Part shown: piece after piece, positions 1 to 8,385 of the stretch | Position numbering within the stretch: the stretch's first letter is position 1 | Layout of the letters: the number at the start of each line of letters is the position of its first letter | Assembly: GCA_008501825.1 (NCBI GenBank) | Contig: QQUA01000013.1 | Location: 1-64,000, forward strand | DNA from: Planctomycetota bacterium | GTDB lineage: Bacteria; Planctomycetota; UBA1135 | Direction: 5' to 3' | DNA length: 64,000 bases | The notes under the pieces: model-generated | The model's database searches: none | What the model saw: the letters and a program-made list of their open reading frames with translations, nothing else | What the model was told of the DNA's origin: nothing | Position numbers and translations under genes: made by a program

Positions 1-523
1 ACCGTGGAGGGAGCGATCCCCGGCAGGGCAAGGTGCCGGCGGTCAGGTGAACGACGAAATACTTGGCACGGTGGATCAGCACCGGAACGGTCACCGGCTG
101 CAGTCTGCGGTCGGTTTCGAAGGTTTCTAACTCATCCAGTTGAAATACCCCCGGCAGCCCGCCTCGAGCCGCCACCTCCTGTAATCGCAAGCGATGGAAG
201 CGGCGAGCGTGTTCGCCCATGCGCAACAGGCGGTCGGCCAAGGTGCGGCGATCCACTCCCAGCATGCGAGCGCTTTGTCGCAGGGTGACTTTGCTCACCA
301 CCAGCGGCCAGAAGTCGAGATGGAGCCGGCCGTACTTCAGGCGATAGTGAAACTTGAAGCTTTGTGACGAGAAGGAACGGCGGCAGCCGTGGCACCAAAA
401 GCGCTGGATTCTGCGTTGCTGTCGGCCGCTGTAGAAGCCTCGTTTTTGAAAGCGGAAGGGGACGGAATCGGTGCGGCTGGGACAGGCGTCCCAGGGGCAG
501 TGCGGGGGTTGAAAACGCGGCAT
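1..523 (-). CDS. IS1-like transposase with zinc ribbon, partial (runs off left edge)
   Basis: An open frame runs from an ATG at 521-523 on the minus strand to the window edge without a stop, so at least 174 codons are present and the C-terminus is missing. The N-terminus has paired cysteines (HCPWDAC, then FWCHGC about 35 residues later) in the pattern of the transposase zinc ribbon. A basic helix-turn-helix-like stretch follows (SKVTLRQSARMLGVDRRTL). Then comes FQLDELETFE, which resembles the first acidic residue of an IS1-type DDE catalytic core. No terminal repeats are recognised, and the rest of the catalytic domain is outside the window, so intactness and mobility cannot be judged. It could also be a domesticated transposase-like protein. 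Confidence 0.6.
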   Translation of the reverse strand, partial: MPRFQPPHCPWDACPSRTDSVPFRFQKRGFYSGRQQRRIQRFWCHGCRRSFSSQSFKFHYRLKYGRLHLDFWPLVVSKVTLRQSARMLGVDRRTLADRLLRMGEHARRFHRLRLQEVAARGGLPGVFQLDELETFETDRRLQPVTVPVLIHRAKYFVVHLTAGTLPCRGSLPPR

Positions 524-590
524 CGCCGGTGCCTCCGAAAGAAAGGGGTTCGGCTAGGCAGACGGCTAAAGGCGGCTTTGGTTACGCCGG

Positions 591-609
591 AGGTTTAAAA
601 ATTACCTCC
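591..609. repeat. Short inverted repeat upstream of the transposase-like gene
   Basis: GGAGGT at 591-596 and ACCTCC at 604-609 form a 6-bp inverted repeat around an A/T-only spacer. It lies about 70 bp upstream of the transposase-like gene, in the 524-701 intergenic stretch that otherwise holds only the terminator at 649-672. It could be part of an element end or a weak hairpin. No function can be assigned. Confidence 0.3.
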
Positions 610-640
610 AATGCTTTGTGCCAGGTTCCAAATGGTCAAA

Positions 641-672
641 ATAAAAATGGCGCCGACAAAACCGTCGGCGCC
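641..672 (-). terminator. Rho-independent terminator of the 702-2612 gene
   Basis: A perfect 9-bp stem (GGCGCCGAC at 649-657, GTCGGCGCC at 664-672) with a 6-nt loop is followed, on the minus strand, by TTTTTAT (641-647). It sits 30 bp beyond the stop codon of the minus-strand gene ending at 702. This is the best-formed intrinsic terminator in the window. Confidence 0.85.
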
Positions 673-701
673 AAGCAGGCTTTCGGCGGGATTCGCCGAA
701 A

Positions 702-2612
702 TCAGTCGTCGAACATGTCGCCGGAGCTGATCGGCGGCAAGTCCATGGGACTTTCCTTTTTGTTCATATCCTTGCGACTGGCTTCGTTCTTCTTGGTGGC
801 GTCGCTGGCGAAACCATCCCACTGGGCATCATCGACGGCGAATTTGGATACCCAGGAGTTGTACCACATGGCGGTGATCTTCTTGTTGAAGAGCCCCGCT
901 TCCAAGAATTCATCGGTTCCTTCTTCCAGGGTATCCGTGGTCTTCCAGCCCAAATTGGTGCCCTGTCCGATTTCGGTAATGAGCTTGTTCAAACCTGCCG
1001 CGGTGCGATTTCCGTCTTTGGTGGAAAAGTCCTGCCGCAGCATGCCATTGACCAAAATCGGGAAGGCCGGGCGCCCGGCGTCTTGAAGGCGAAGTCCGGC
1101 CCGGTTGGAAACTGCCCCGGCGTCCTCCAGGAACAAGTCCAAGTCTTCCACCAGAGAATCCCATTCGGCTTGCGGGCATTGAGGCCAGCGCTCAATCTCG
1201 CTGACGGCACCCAAGTCCAACTCGTTGAAATCGGTGATTCCACGATATTGAATGGTTTCCCCAGGCTCGGGCGGTTTGAAGCCGACCGGTTCCGGCTCCG
1301 GATCGGGAGCGGGTTCGGTCGGTTTCGCCGGTTCCGGATCGGAACCGCCCTGGCTCTCTCCGCTTTCCCCAGACTCCGCCGGTTGGGTAGGCGTGGCCGG
1401 TTCGGATTGGCCGCCGCCATCGCCGGCCTCGGGCTGAGAGGGGGAAGTTCCTTCGGGTGCGGTGACCTCGGTGCCATCTTCCCCGGCTTCCACCGGCTGA
1501 TCTTTCATGAAGAAGAACCAATAACCACCGCCTCCGGCGACGAGGACGACCACGGCCAGGACCGCGAGCAACGGCGCTTTGGATTTTTTCGGCGGTTCTT
1601 CCCGATGGCGCCGGCTGGAGGTGGTGCTGCGCCGCGATCCGCCAGCGGAGGACTTCCGGGCCGGGGCCTTGGCAGCGGCGGGTTTGGATCTAGAAGGGGC
1701 CGCTTTGCCCTTCTTGGCCGGCGCCCCGGTCTTGGATTCCGCTTCTCGCTTGGCTTTCGCTCTGGCGATGATTTCGGCGGCCTTGGCTTTCTTGGCGGTG
1801 GCATCGTCGCCACCGGCAGCTTTGGCTTCCGATTCCCGTTTGGCTTTGGCCTTGGCAATGATCTCGGCGGCTTTGGCCTTCTTGGCGGTGGCATCGTCGC
1901 CACCGGCAGCTTTGGCTTCCGATTCTCGTTTGGCTTTGGCCTTGGCGATGATCTCGGCGGCTTTGGCCTTCTTGGCCGCCGCTTCCGCTTCCGAAACGGC
2001 CGGCTCGGTTTTGGGCTCCGGGGCGGCCTTGGGGGTTGCCTTAGGAGCCGCCGCCTTGGGCGGAGCTGCCTTGGGGGCAGGAGCGGCCTGGGGCGGCTTC
2101 ACCGGAGCGGCCGGTTTGACCGGCTTGATCGGGGCCGCCGGTTTCACCGGTTTCACCGGAGCGCTTGCTTTGACTGGTTTGACCGGTTTGATCGGTTTCA
2201 CCGGGGCCACCGGCTTGATCGGCTTGATCGGTTTCACCGGAGCGACCGGCTTCTTCACCGGAGCCACCGGTTTCGGCTTGGGCGCTGCCTGAGCCGGCTT
2301 GGGCGGCGTTGGCAGGGGCTTGGCCACCGGTTTTTCTTCGGCGGGCGGGGCCTTGGCCGAGCTGGCCGCGGAAGGGGCGGGTTCAGCCGGTTTCGGGTCG
2401 GCCGCGGGGGCCGGAGTCGAGGGGGCGGCATCGGCCTTCGGAGCGGGACTCGGGTCCGCTTGGGCCGGCTCCGGGGTGGCGGGGGTATCTAAGGGGGGAA
2501 TCACCACCACGCCGCCGCATTTTCGACATTTGACCTTGGTCGCGGTCAGGGTGGGGGGGATGTTTCCAAATTGGGCCCCGCAAGACTGGCAAGTTCCGAT
2601 GCGTTCCGTCAT
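702..2612 (-). CDS. Zinc-ribbon, Pro/Lys/Ala-rich, single-pass membrane protein with HEAT-like C-terminus
   Basis: A 636-residue protein of unknown function. It has an N-terminal zinc ribbon with Cys8, Cys11, Cys29 and Cys32 (MJ0042-like). A long Pro/Ala/Lys linker follows, with PVKP/PIKP tandem repeats at about 115-172. Then come two full copies and one partial copy of a 30-residue Ala/Lys/Glu repeat (213-293), a basic Ser/Arg stretch and one transmembrane helix at about 346-368. A Pro/Glu-rich spacer leads to a folded C-terminal domain at about 455-600. By charge, the zinc ribbon and basic linker should be cytoplasmic and the C-terminal domain periplasmic. The architecture matches the next gene (2684-3979) and the one at 46161. 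The linker could reach across the periplasm or bind nucleic acid, but neither is shown. The start is the only ATG in front of the zinc ribbon. Confidence 0.85.
   Translation of the reverse strand: MTERIGTCQSCGAQFGNIPPTLTATKVKCRKCGGVVVIPPLDTPATPEPAQADPSPAPKADAAPSTPAPAADPKPAEPAPSAASSAKAPPAEEKPVAKPLPTPPKPAQAAPKPKPVAPVKKPVAPVKPIKPIKPVAPVKPIKPVKPVKASAPVKPVKPAAPIKPVKPAAPVKPPQAAPAPKAAPPKAAAPKATPKAAPEPKTEPAVSEAEAAAKKAKAAEIIAKAKAKRESEAKAAGGDDATAKKAKAAEIIAKAKAKRESEAKAAGGDDATAKKAKAAEIIARAKAKREAESKTGAPAKKGKAAPSRSKPAAAKAPARKSSAGGSRRSTTSSRRHREEPPKKSKAPLLAVLAVVVLVAGGGGYWFFFMKDQPVEAGEDGTEVTAPEGTSPSQPEAGDGGGQSEPATPTQPAESGESGESQGGSDPEPAKPTEPAPDPEPEPVGFKPPEPGETIQYRGITDFNELDLGAVSEIERWPQCPQAEWDSLVEDLDLFLEDAGAVSNRAGLRLQDAGRPAFPILVNGMLRQDFSTKDGNRTAAGLNKLITEIGQGTNLGWKTTDTLEEGTDEFLEAGLFNKKITAMWYNSWVSKFAVDDAQWDGFASDATKKNEASRKDMNKKESPMDLPPISSGDMFDD
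1734..1976 (-). repeat. Tandem 90-bp coding repeat (30 residues, about 2.7 copies)
   Basis: Within the 702-2612 gene, units at 1887-1976 and 1797-1886 encode the same 30 residues (beginning [10 protein letters not shown], ending GGDDAT). A third, truncated and slightly diverged unit lies at 1734-1796. The DNA is nearly identical between units 1 and 2, which indicates recent duplication. The encoded segment is rich in Ala, Lys and Glu and probably forms a long charged helix. Confidence 0.9.
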
Positions 2613-2683
2613 GACAACCTCGACCCTGACGGGCCGGCTTTAGGGATCACCATTCTAGGTGGCTAATCCCATCAGGGGGAGGG

Positions 2684-3979
2684 TCAACCCCGAGGTCGTC
2701 TCCGGCGGGGATCCGGTTTGGGCAAACCGGCTTCTTCGATCCACTCATTCCAGCGCTGGTCCCACTGGTCCCACCAGCCGAACCAACTTTCCAAAGCCGT
2801 TTGGCGCAGGTTGCGAATCTCTTGGGCGTCTTGGAGGGAAGTCATGCCCGGCCTCGGAAACATCGAGTTACGTCCCGAAATTTTCTGCAGCAGGCTGTCC
2901 AGGTTGGCCAATTGCATGACGCGAGCCGGATCGTCGGTCAGCGGCAGATCGACCAAGCGGTTTAAGACCACGGGAATGGAATGGGGGCGCAGATCCACCA
3001 GTTGCCGTTCCGCCGCCAGGCTTTCGCTGTCCAGGACTTCGTTCACCAACTGCTTCATTTCGCGAGCCTGGCTCGGGTTGGTTTCTTCGAGCAAGTCCAC
3101 TTTTTCGATTTTTCCTCGCAAGACCCGGCCCTTGCTGCCGTCCTCGCCGGTGAGCTCGACGAACTTTTCTTGGATGCCCTTTTCTTCCGGCGTGGTTTCT
3201 TCCTCGACTTCGACCACTTCCGGCAAATCTTCTTCGGCGGTCATACCGGCCAAACGAAATTCACCGTCCTGGCCAAGAAAGTTGACCTTCCAGATGCGTT
3301 GGGGCAGGGCGGAGCTTCGAACGGTGAATTCGAGCCGGTCTCCCTGCTCAAGGTCGAGGCTGGCAAAGGTGGGTTCTTGTTCCGCCAACTCCCGCCAAGC
3401 CGGATCTTCGGCCAGGCGTTGGGCCAGGGCATGGGCGTACTCCTGTTGCTCCTGCCGACTCAGGGTCCGCCACGGGTGACCGCTGGGTTCGCCCTCGCGC
3501 TGATAGAAATCGGCGGCGGCCAAGCGCTCCTCCAGGGAAGTGAAGTTGTAGGCCTGAATCGCCATGCGGGCGTAGCGCAAGCTGCGCATGGCCGGATGGT
3601 GAAGAGGATCCACCTTCGAAGACGAGGAATTTTCCGAGCCCGCCTCGGGGAGCTGAGCTTCGACTTCCGGATCTTTTTGAGGTGTTTTCTGACTGCCCTG
3701 GAAGGCGACGTAAAGGCCATAGAACATGCCGATGCCCACGACCACGAGCATGATCGGAACCAACGGGTTGGTTTTTCGCCGGTGAGCCTGGGCGCGAACC
3801 GAAGCCGGCGCTTGCCGACGCCTCCGGCGCTGACCTTCCCCGGCGGTGGATCGGGGCTGGCTTGCGACTTCCTCGGCCTGAAAAACCTGCTGGCATTGCT
3901 TACAGCGGATATTGGCGCCTAGGCGGGTATCCGGAATCTTGTAAGCGGTTTGACAATGGGGACAACGGGTGTGGGCCAT
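2684..3979 (-). CDS. Zinc-ribbon single-pass membrane protein
   Basis: A 431-residue protein of unknown function. The start chosen is the ATG at 3977-3979, which has an AGGAG ribosome site 4-5 bases upstream and leads directly into the zinc ribbon MAHTRCPHC; an in-frame start at 4033 would overlap the uvrB promoter region. Cys6, Cys9, Cys26 and Cys29 form an MJ0042-type ribbon. An Arg-rich linker, one transmembrane helix (about 70-93) and a long, acidic extracytoplasmic region follow. The last 110 residues look helical and HEAT-like and end in a Trp-rich segment (WFGWWDQWDQ). It lies 71 bp upstream of the 702-2612 gene on the same strand, so the two probably form an operon and share architecture. 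Confidence 0.85.
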   Translation of the reverse strand: MAHTRCPHCQTAYKIPDTRLGANIRCKQCQQVFQAEEVASQPRSTAGEGQRRRRRQAPASVRAQAHRRKTNPLVPIMLVVVGIGMFYGLYVAFQGSQKTPQKDPEVEAQLPEAGSENSSSSKVDPLHHPAMRSLRYARMAIQAYNFTSLEERLAAADFYQREGEPSGHPWRTLSRQEQQEYAHALAQRLAEDPAWRELAEQEPTFASLDLEQGDRLEFTVRSSALPQRIWKVNFLGQDGEFRLAGMTAEEDLPEVVEVEEETTPEEKGIQEKFVELTGEDGSKGRVLRGKIEKVDLLEETNPSQAREMKQLVNEVLDSESLAAERQLVDLRPHSIPVVLNRLVDLPLTDDPARVMQLANLDSLLQKISGRNSMFPRPGMTSLQDAQEIRNLRQTALESWFGWWDQWDQRWNEWIEEAGLPKPDPRRRRPRG

Positions 3980-4111
3980 GGTGGCTCCTGGGTCGGGCAG
4001 AGGCAGGATAGCGGGTGGCGGTTGCCGGGTCACTGCACCTTCGTGGAAGTCTCCCCTCCATCGCCGCCGGTCGTTAGCCTAAGGGCCTTCGCCGTGGGAA
4101 CCGGGAATTCC

Positions 4112-6136
4112 GTGGATCGAGACTTCAAGCTGGTCAGCGAATTTGAAGCCCGGGGGGATCAACCCCAGGCCATCGATGCCTTAACCGCCGGATTCCAAAA
4201 TCCGGAGGCCAGGCAAGTCATGCTGGGGGTCACCGGTTCGGGAAAAACCTTCACCTTGGCCAAGATCGTCGAGCGCCTGCGGGTGCCAGCCCTGGTTTTG
4301 GCACCGAACAAGACGTTGGCCAGCCAGCTCTACGGAGAATTCCGCGAGTTGTTCCCCGACAACCGGGTGGAGTACTTCGTTTCCTATTACGACTACTACC
4401 AACCGGAAGCCTATATCCCGTCGAGCGACACTTACATTGAAAAGGACGCCCGCCGGAATGAACAGATTGACCGAATGCGGAACGCCGCCACCGCGGCGTT
4501 GCTCGGTCGCCGGGACGTCATCGTGGTTTCCAGCGTTTCCTGCATTTACGGTCTTGGCGATCCGGAGACCTACGTCCGGTTGGCTTTGCAAATTGCTTGC
4601 GGCGCCCGCTTGCGGCGGGAAGACCTGGTGCGGGGCTTGGTCCGCACCCAACATCGCCGAGCGGAATTTGATTTTCGGCCCGGCAGTTTTCGTTTGCGCG
4701 GCCCGGCAGTGGAGATTTGGCCGATTTACGAACAGGACTTCATGTATCGAGTGGAATTGGACGGCGACCGGGTAGACGAAATCCTCGGTTGCGATCCTCT
4801 CACCGGGGAAATCTTGCAAGAACCGGAGGCGGTCACCATCTATCCCGTCGGCCATTATGTTCAGCCGGAAGAGCGTTTGGAACGGGCGATGCAGTCGATT
4901 CGCCAGGAAATGGAACAGCGGGTTTCCGAGCTGCGCCAAGTCGGCAAAGAATTGGAAGCGGAACGGTTGGAACGGCGCACTCTTTCCGATTTGGAAGATC
5001 TGGAGGAAATGGGCCTTTGTTCCGGAATCGAAAACTATTCCCGTCACTTCGAAGGCCGTTCTCCGGGGCAGCCGCCGTTTACTCTATTGCACTATTTTCC
5101 CAGAGATTTCCTGTGCGTATTGGATGAGAGCCACATCACCTTGCCTCAGGTTTACGGCATGGTCCGGGGCGATCGCAGCCGCAAGCAGAATTTGCTGGAG
5201 TACGGTTTCCGGTTGCCTTCCGCCTTGGATAACCGTCCCTTGAGTGGGGAAGAATTCGAATCCTTGTTGGGGCGGGTGCTTTATGTTTCGGCCACGCCGG
5301 CGGATCGAGAATTGATCCTGGCCGGCCGCCAGGTGGTGGAATTGGTGGTTCGACCCACCGGGCTGTTGGATCCGGAAGTCGAAATTCGCCCAGCCTCCGG
5401 GCAGGTGGAGGACGCCTTGCAGCAATGTCGTTTCGCTTTGGAACACGGCGGCCGAGTTTTGATCACCACCTTGACCAAGCGCAGCGCCGAGGATTTGACC
5501 GAGTTCCTGCAGGAAAGCGGATTGCGCGCCCGCTATCTCCACGCCGACATCGACACCATGGAACGTTCGGAATTGCTGCGCGACTTGCGCCTGGGAGTGT
5601 TCGACGTCCTGGTCGGCATCAACTTGTTGAGAGAAGGATTGGATTTGCCGGAAGTCAATCGAGTCTTGGTTCTCGATGCCGACCGGGAAGGCTTTTTGCG
5701 ATCCACCACTTCCTTGATCCAGACCTGCGGGCGGGCCGCCCGCAACGTAGACGGAAAAGTCATTCTCTATGCCGACCAAGAAACCGAATCGATTCGCCGT
5801 ACGGTAGAAGAATCCAATCGCCGCCGGCAGATTCAGCAAGCGTATAACCAGGAACACGGCATCGTTCCCCGCACCATCCGCAAGAAAGTGCGGGACGCCC
5901 TGTCCGGCATCTATCGGCAGGAACATGGAAAAACCGATCAAGTCGGGGAAAAGCCGCAGCCCGAAGTCCAAATCGATCCGAAAACCGTAGCGCCGCGCAT
6001 CGCCGAATTGCGCCGTCAGATGTTGCAAGCCGCCTCTCAGCTCGACTTTGAACAAGCGGTGCGACACCGTGATGAAATGCGACGTTTGGAAGCGGCGGCG
6101 GTGGAATTGGGTTTGGATCTGGAGGCCCCCTCTTGA
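4112..6136 (+). CDS. uvrB: UvrABC excinuclease subunit B
   Basis: UvrB is the damage-verifying helicase-like subunit of nucleotide excision repair; it loads with UvrA and then recruits UvrC. The protein shows the Walker A motif GVTGSGKT at about residues 39-46, the Tyr-rich beta-hairpin YYDYYQPEAY that clamps DNA, the DESH motif and the helicase motifs of domain 3 (NLLREGLDLPE). It ends with the UvrC-binding UVR motif (QLDFEQAVRHRDEM). The start is uncertain: GTG at 4112 gives VDRDFKLVSEF, the usual UvrB N-terminus, and 674 residues; GTG at 4094 is also possible. An ATG at 3950 would add a non-conserved extension over the opposite gene. The stop overlaps the uvrC start. Confidence 0.96.
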   Translation: MDRDFKLVSEFEARGDQPQAIDALTAGFQNPEARQVMLGVTGSGKTFTLAKIVERLRVPALVLAPNKTLASQLYGEFRELFPDNRVEYFVSYYDYYQPEAYIPSSDTYIEKDARRNEQIDRMRNAATAALLGRRDVIVVSSVSCIYGLGDPETYVRLALQIACGARLRREDLVRGLVRTQHRRAEFDFRPGSFRLRGPAVEIWPIYEQDFMYRVELDGDRVDEILGCDPLTGEILQEPEAVTIYPVGHYVQPEERLERAMQSIRQEMEQRVSELRQVGKELEAERLERRTLSDLEDLEEMGLCSGIENYSRHFEGRSPGQPPFTLLHYFPRDFLCVLDESHITLPQVYGMVRGDRSRKQNLLEYGFRLPSALDNRPLSGEEFESLLGRVLYVSATPADRELILAGRQVVELVVRPTGLLDPEVEIRPASGQVEDALQQCRFALEHGGRVLITTLTKRSAEDLTEFLQESGLRARYLHADIDTMERSELLRDLRLGVFDVLVGINLLREGLDLPEVNRVLVLDADREGFLRSTTSLIQTCGRAARNVDGKVILYADQETESIRRTVEESNRRRQIQQAYNQEHGIVPRTIRKKVRDALSGIYRQEHGKTDQVGEKPQPEVQIDPKTVAPRIAELRRQMLQAASQLDFEQAVRHRDEMRRLEAAAVELGLDLEAPS

Positions 6137-7947
6137 AGCCGAACCAAGCGGAATGGCAGGCCTTTTTGGAAGCTCTGCGCAACGCGCCGGAGCGGCCCGG
6201 CTGTTATTTGTTTCTGGACGGGGTGGGCAAGGTGCTTTACGTCGGCAAGGCCAACAATCTGCGCAACCGGGTCCAGACCTACCGGCGCCAGGGAGCCGAC
6301 GGCCGCCTTCGTTTCGTGGAACTCTTCCGCCGCGCCAAAAGCGTGGAATTTCGGGTCACCGATCACGAAATTGAAGCGGTTCTGCTGGAAGATCAACTGG
6401 TCAAGCGCCATCAACCGCCTCTCAACGTATTGCTGAAGGACGACAAGGCTTTCTTGTTGATCCATTTGGATACCGATCATCCTTGGCCGCGTTTGGGTTT
6501 GGCTCGGCGCCGCCGCGGCCCCGGCGAATTTTTCGGGCCCTTCGGCAGCGCTTGGGCCGCTCGCCGGTCCAAGAAGTTGTTGATGAAAGTATTCGGCTTG
6601 CGCGATTGCAGCGATCACACTTTGGCCAACCGCCGGCGTCCCTGTTTGAAGTACGACATCGGCTTGTGTTCGGCTCCTTGCGTGGGAAAGGTGGAAGCCC
6701 ACCAATATGAACGAGCGTTGCAACAAGCCCGCTCGGTCCTGAAAGGAGAGGTGAAGGCTTTAATTCAGGAACAAAAGCACAAGATGGAAAAGGCTTCGGC
6801 GGCCATGGAGTATGAAAGTGCGATGCGAGCCCGAGATCGCATGCAAGCTTTACAAGCGCTGGCGGCGCCGCAAAAAGTCCGCTTGCAAAGAAACGCCGAT
6901 TTCGACGTATTGGGCATCGATGAGCGAGGCCACTTCGCTTTATTGGAATACCGGGAAGGCGAATGGGTGCACACCCGTCAAGGGCAACTTCCCTGGGTGG
7001 AGGAGCCCGGCGCCATGGTCGGCCAGTTGCTGCCGGCTTTGTACCGCGTCGCCGGCGCGGAAATCCCTCCGGAGATCCTGGTTGCGGCTTTGCCCGAAGA
7101 AGGCCCATCCTTGCAGCGCTGGTTCTCCGAACTTTCCGGCCGCAAGGTGGAGATCCTGGCTCCGGCCAGGGGAGAACGGCGAGCTTTGGTGCGCATGGCG
7201 GAAAGCAACGCTCGCGCCCAAAAGGGCGCCCGGCCTGGAGGGCCGTGGCTGGTCACCGCCGAGCGTTTGGCGTCCTTGCTTCAAGCTTCGCCGCCGGCGG
7301 TGGTGGATTGCATCGACGTCAGCCATTTTCAAGGTCAGGAAAGAGTGGCGGCCAAGGTCCGGTTCGTGGAAGGCCGGCCGGATCGGGATCAATATCGTCG
7401 CTACCTGGTTGCCGGCGGAGTCGGAAACGACGACTTCGAAGCCATGGATCAAGTCCTGCGCCGAGTGGTGCGCCGCAGTCGGGAAGAAGGCTTGGCCGAT
7501 TTGGTGATCCTGGATGGGGGCCGGCTGCAGTTGGACGCCGGTTTGCAAGCCGTCCGGGACATGAAAGCCGACTTGCCTTTGGCCGCCTTGGCCAAGGCTC
7601 GCAAAGGTCGCGGCCCGGTGGCCGCCGAGGAGCGTTTGTTCGTCCCCGGCCGTTCCCAAGCGGTGATCTTGGAGCGCGGTAGTCCGGAGCGCCTTTTCTT
7701 GGAACGAATCCGAGACGAAGCTCACCGTTTTGCCGTCAGCTATCACCGGCGCAAGCGGGAGAATTTGCGCTTGGTGCTGGAACAGGTTCCCGGGGTAGGT
7801 CCGAAGCGACGCAAGCTGCTGCTCAAAACTTATGCAAGCCTGGCGGCGATCCGGGACGCCGATCGCCATGAACTTGCCGCCTTGCCGTCCATGAATTGGG
7901 AGCTGGCGGAGGCGGTCCAGGAACACCTGCTCCGAGTCCTTCCCTGA
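6133..7947 (+). CDS. uvrC: UvrABC excinuclease subunit C
   Basis: UvrC makes the two incisions around a lesion held by UvrB. This 604-residue protein has the N-terminal GIY-YIG nuclease domain (PGCYLFL, VLYVGKA). Four cysteines at 159, 171, 179 and 183 have exactly the 12-8-4 spacing of the Fe-S cluster site in Escherichia coli UvrC. A UVR motif, the RNase H-like second nuclease domain (DCIDVSHFQG, LVILDGGRLQL, FAVSYHR) and a C-terminal helix-hairpin-helix pair (VPGVGPKRRK) complete it. It starts with TTG at 6133, overlapping the uvrB stop (TTGA), so translation is probably coupled. uvrB and uvrC are unlinked in most bacteria. Confidence 0.96.
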   Translation: MKPNQAEWQAFLEALRNAPERPGCYLFLDGVGKVLYVGKANNLRNRVQTYRRQGADGRLRFVELFRRAKSVEFRVTDHEIEAVLLEDQLVKRHQPPLNVLLKDDKAFLLIHLDTDHPWPRLGLARRRRGPGEFFGPFGSAWAARRSKKLLMKVFGLRDCSDHTLANRRRPCLKYDIGLCSAPCVGKVEAHQYERALQQARSVLKGEVKALIQEQKHKMEKASAAMEYESAMRARDRMQALQALAAPQKVRLQRNADFDVLGIDERGHFALLEYREGEWVHTRQGQLPWVEEPGAMVGQLLPALYRVAGAEIPPEILVAALPEEGPSLQRWFSELSGRKVEILAPARGERRALVRMAESNARAQKGARPGGPWLVTAERLASLLQASPPAVVDCIDVSHFQGQERVAAKVRFVEGRPDRDQYRRYLVAGGVGNDDFEAMDQVLRRVVRRSREEGLADLVILDGGRLQLDAGLQAVRDMKADLPLAALAKARKGRGPVAAEERLFVPGRSQAVILERGSPERLFLERIRDEAHRFAVSYHRRKRENLRLVLEQVPGVGPKRRKLLLKTYASLAAIRDADRHELAALPSMNWELAEAVQEHLLRVLP

Positions 7948-7951
7948 TCTA

Positions 7952-7987
7952 CTTTCCAGCAGGCTTCCTTCGTGCAGGGCTGGAAAG
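7952..7987. terminator. Candidate hairpin between convergent uvrC and the pterin dehydratase gene
   Basis: CTTTCCAGC (7952-7960) and GCTGGAAAG (7979-7987) form a perfect 9-bp inverted repeat around an 18-nt loop, filling the 41-bp space between the two convergent genes. There is no U-tract on either strand, so it may be a weak or Rho-assisted terminator. Confidence 0.45.
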
Positions 7988-7988
7988 C

Positions 7989-8321
7989 TCAAGCAGGGTG
8001 CGTAAGGCGATCGAACTTGGCGGCCAGGACGAAATCGCTTGCGGTCAAACCATCGATCTGGTGGGTCCAAATCTTGGCCTGCAGGCGGCCCCATCCCAGC
8101 TCGAATTCGGCGTGATGGTTTTCGGCTTCGCACACTTCGGCAGCTTGCTGGAGGAAGGCCAGGGCCGATGCGAAATCGGCAAAGCTCCAGCGCTTGCACA
8201 AGTGGTGGTTTTCGACCAGGTGCCAATCCTGCAACTCGGATAGCAGCCGCCGGCACTCGGCTGGCGCTAAAGGCGGTTGACCGTCCCGGCACGGAAGACA
8301 ACTTTGACGATGAAGAGCCAT
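7989..8321 (-). CDS. Pterin-4a-carbinolamine dehydratase
   Basis: This 110-residue protein belongs to the PCD/DcoH family, which dehydrates 4a-hydroxytetrahydropterin to quinonoid dihydropterin, usually recycling the cofactor of aromatic amino acid hydroxylases. The signature is clear: ENHHAEFE followed by KIWTHQIDGLTASDFVLA, containing the conserved His pair, the Thr-His and the GLT-D segment. Length is typical. The ATG at 8319-8321 has a GAGG ribosome site. No aromatic amino acid hydroxylase gene lies nearby, so its partner, or a role in molybdopterin metabolism, is unknown. It is divergent from the lipoprotein gene at 8386. Confidence 0.93.
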   Translation of the reverse strand: MALHRQSCLPCRDGQPPLAPAECRRLLSELQDWHLVENHHLCKRWSFADFASALAFLQQAAEVCEAENHHAEFELGWGRLQAKIWTHQIDGLTASDFVLAAKFDRLTHPA

Positions 8322-8347
8322 GGCAACGACCTCGCGGGGGCAAAGCT

Positions 8348-8361
8348 CCTAAGCTATTAGG
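8348..8361. promoter_or_regulatory. Candidate overlapping divergent promoter with inverted repeat
   Basis: CCTAA and TTAGG flank GCTA between two divergent genes. Read either way it supplies a -10-like hexamer (TAATAG on minus, TATTAG on plus), one for the pterin dehydratase and one for the lipoprotein gene. No convincing -35 boxes are seen, so the call is tentative. Confidence 0.3.
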
Positions 8362-8385
8362 CGGGATCCGTCCCCAACCCAAGTC

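Noticed and set aside
1734..1976. CRISPR-like array
   Set aside because: The units are in frame, contiguous without unique spacers, and encode a protein repeat.
1083..2492. Long plus-strand open frame rich in Gly, Arg and Phe
   Set aside because: It is the complement of the repetitive zinc-ribbon gene and has no domain of its own.
3950..4111. Upstream ATG for uvrB
   Set aside because: It would add a non-conserved N-terminus overlapping the start of the opposite gene; a GTG fits the family.
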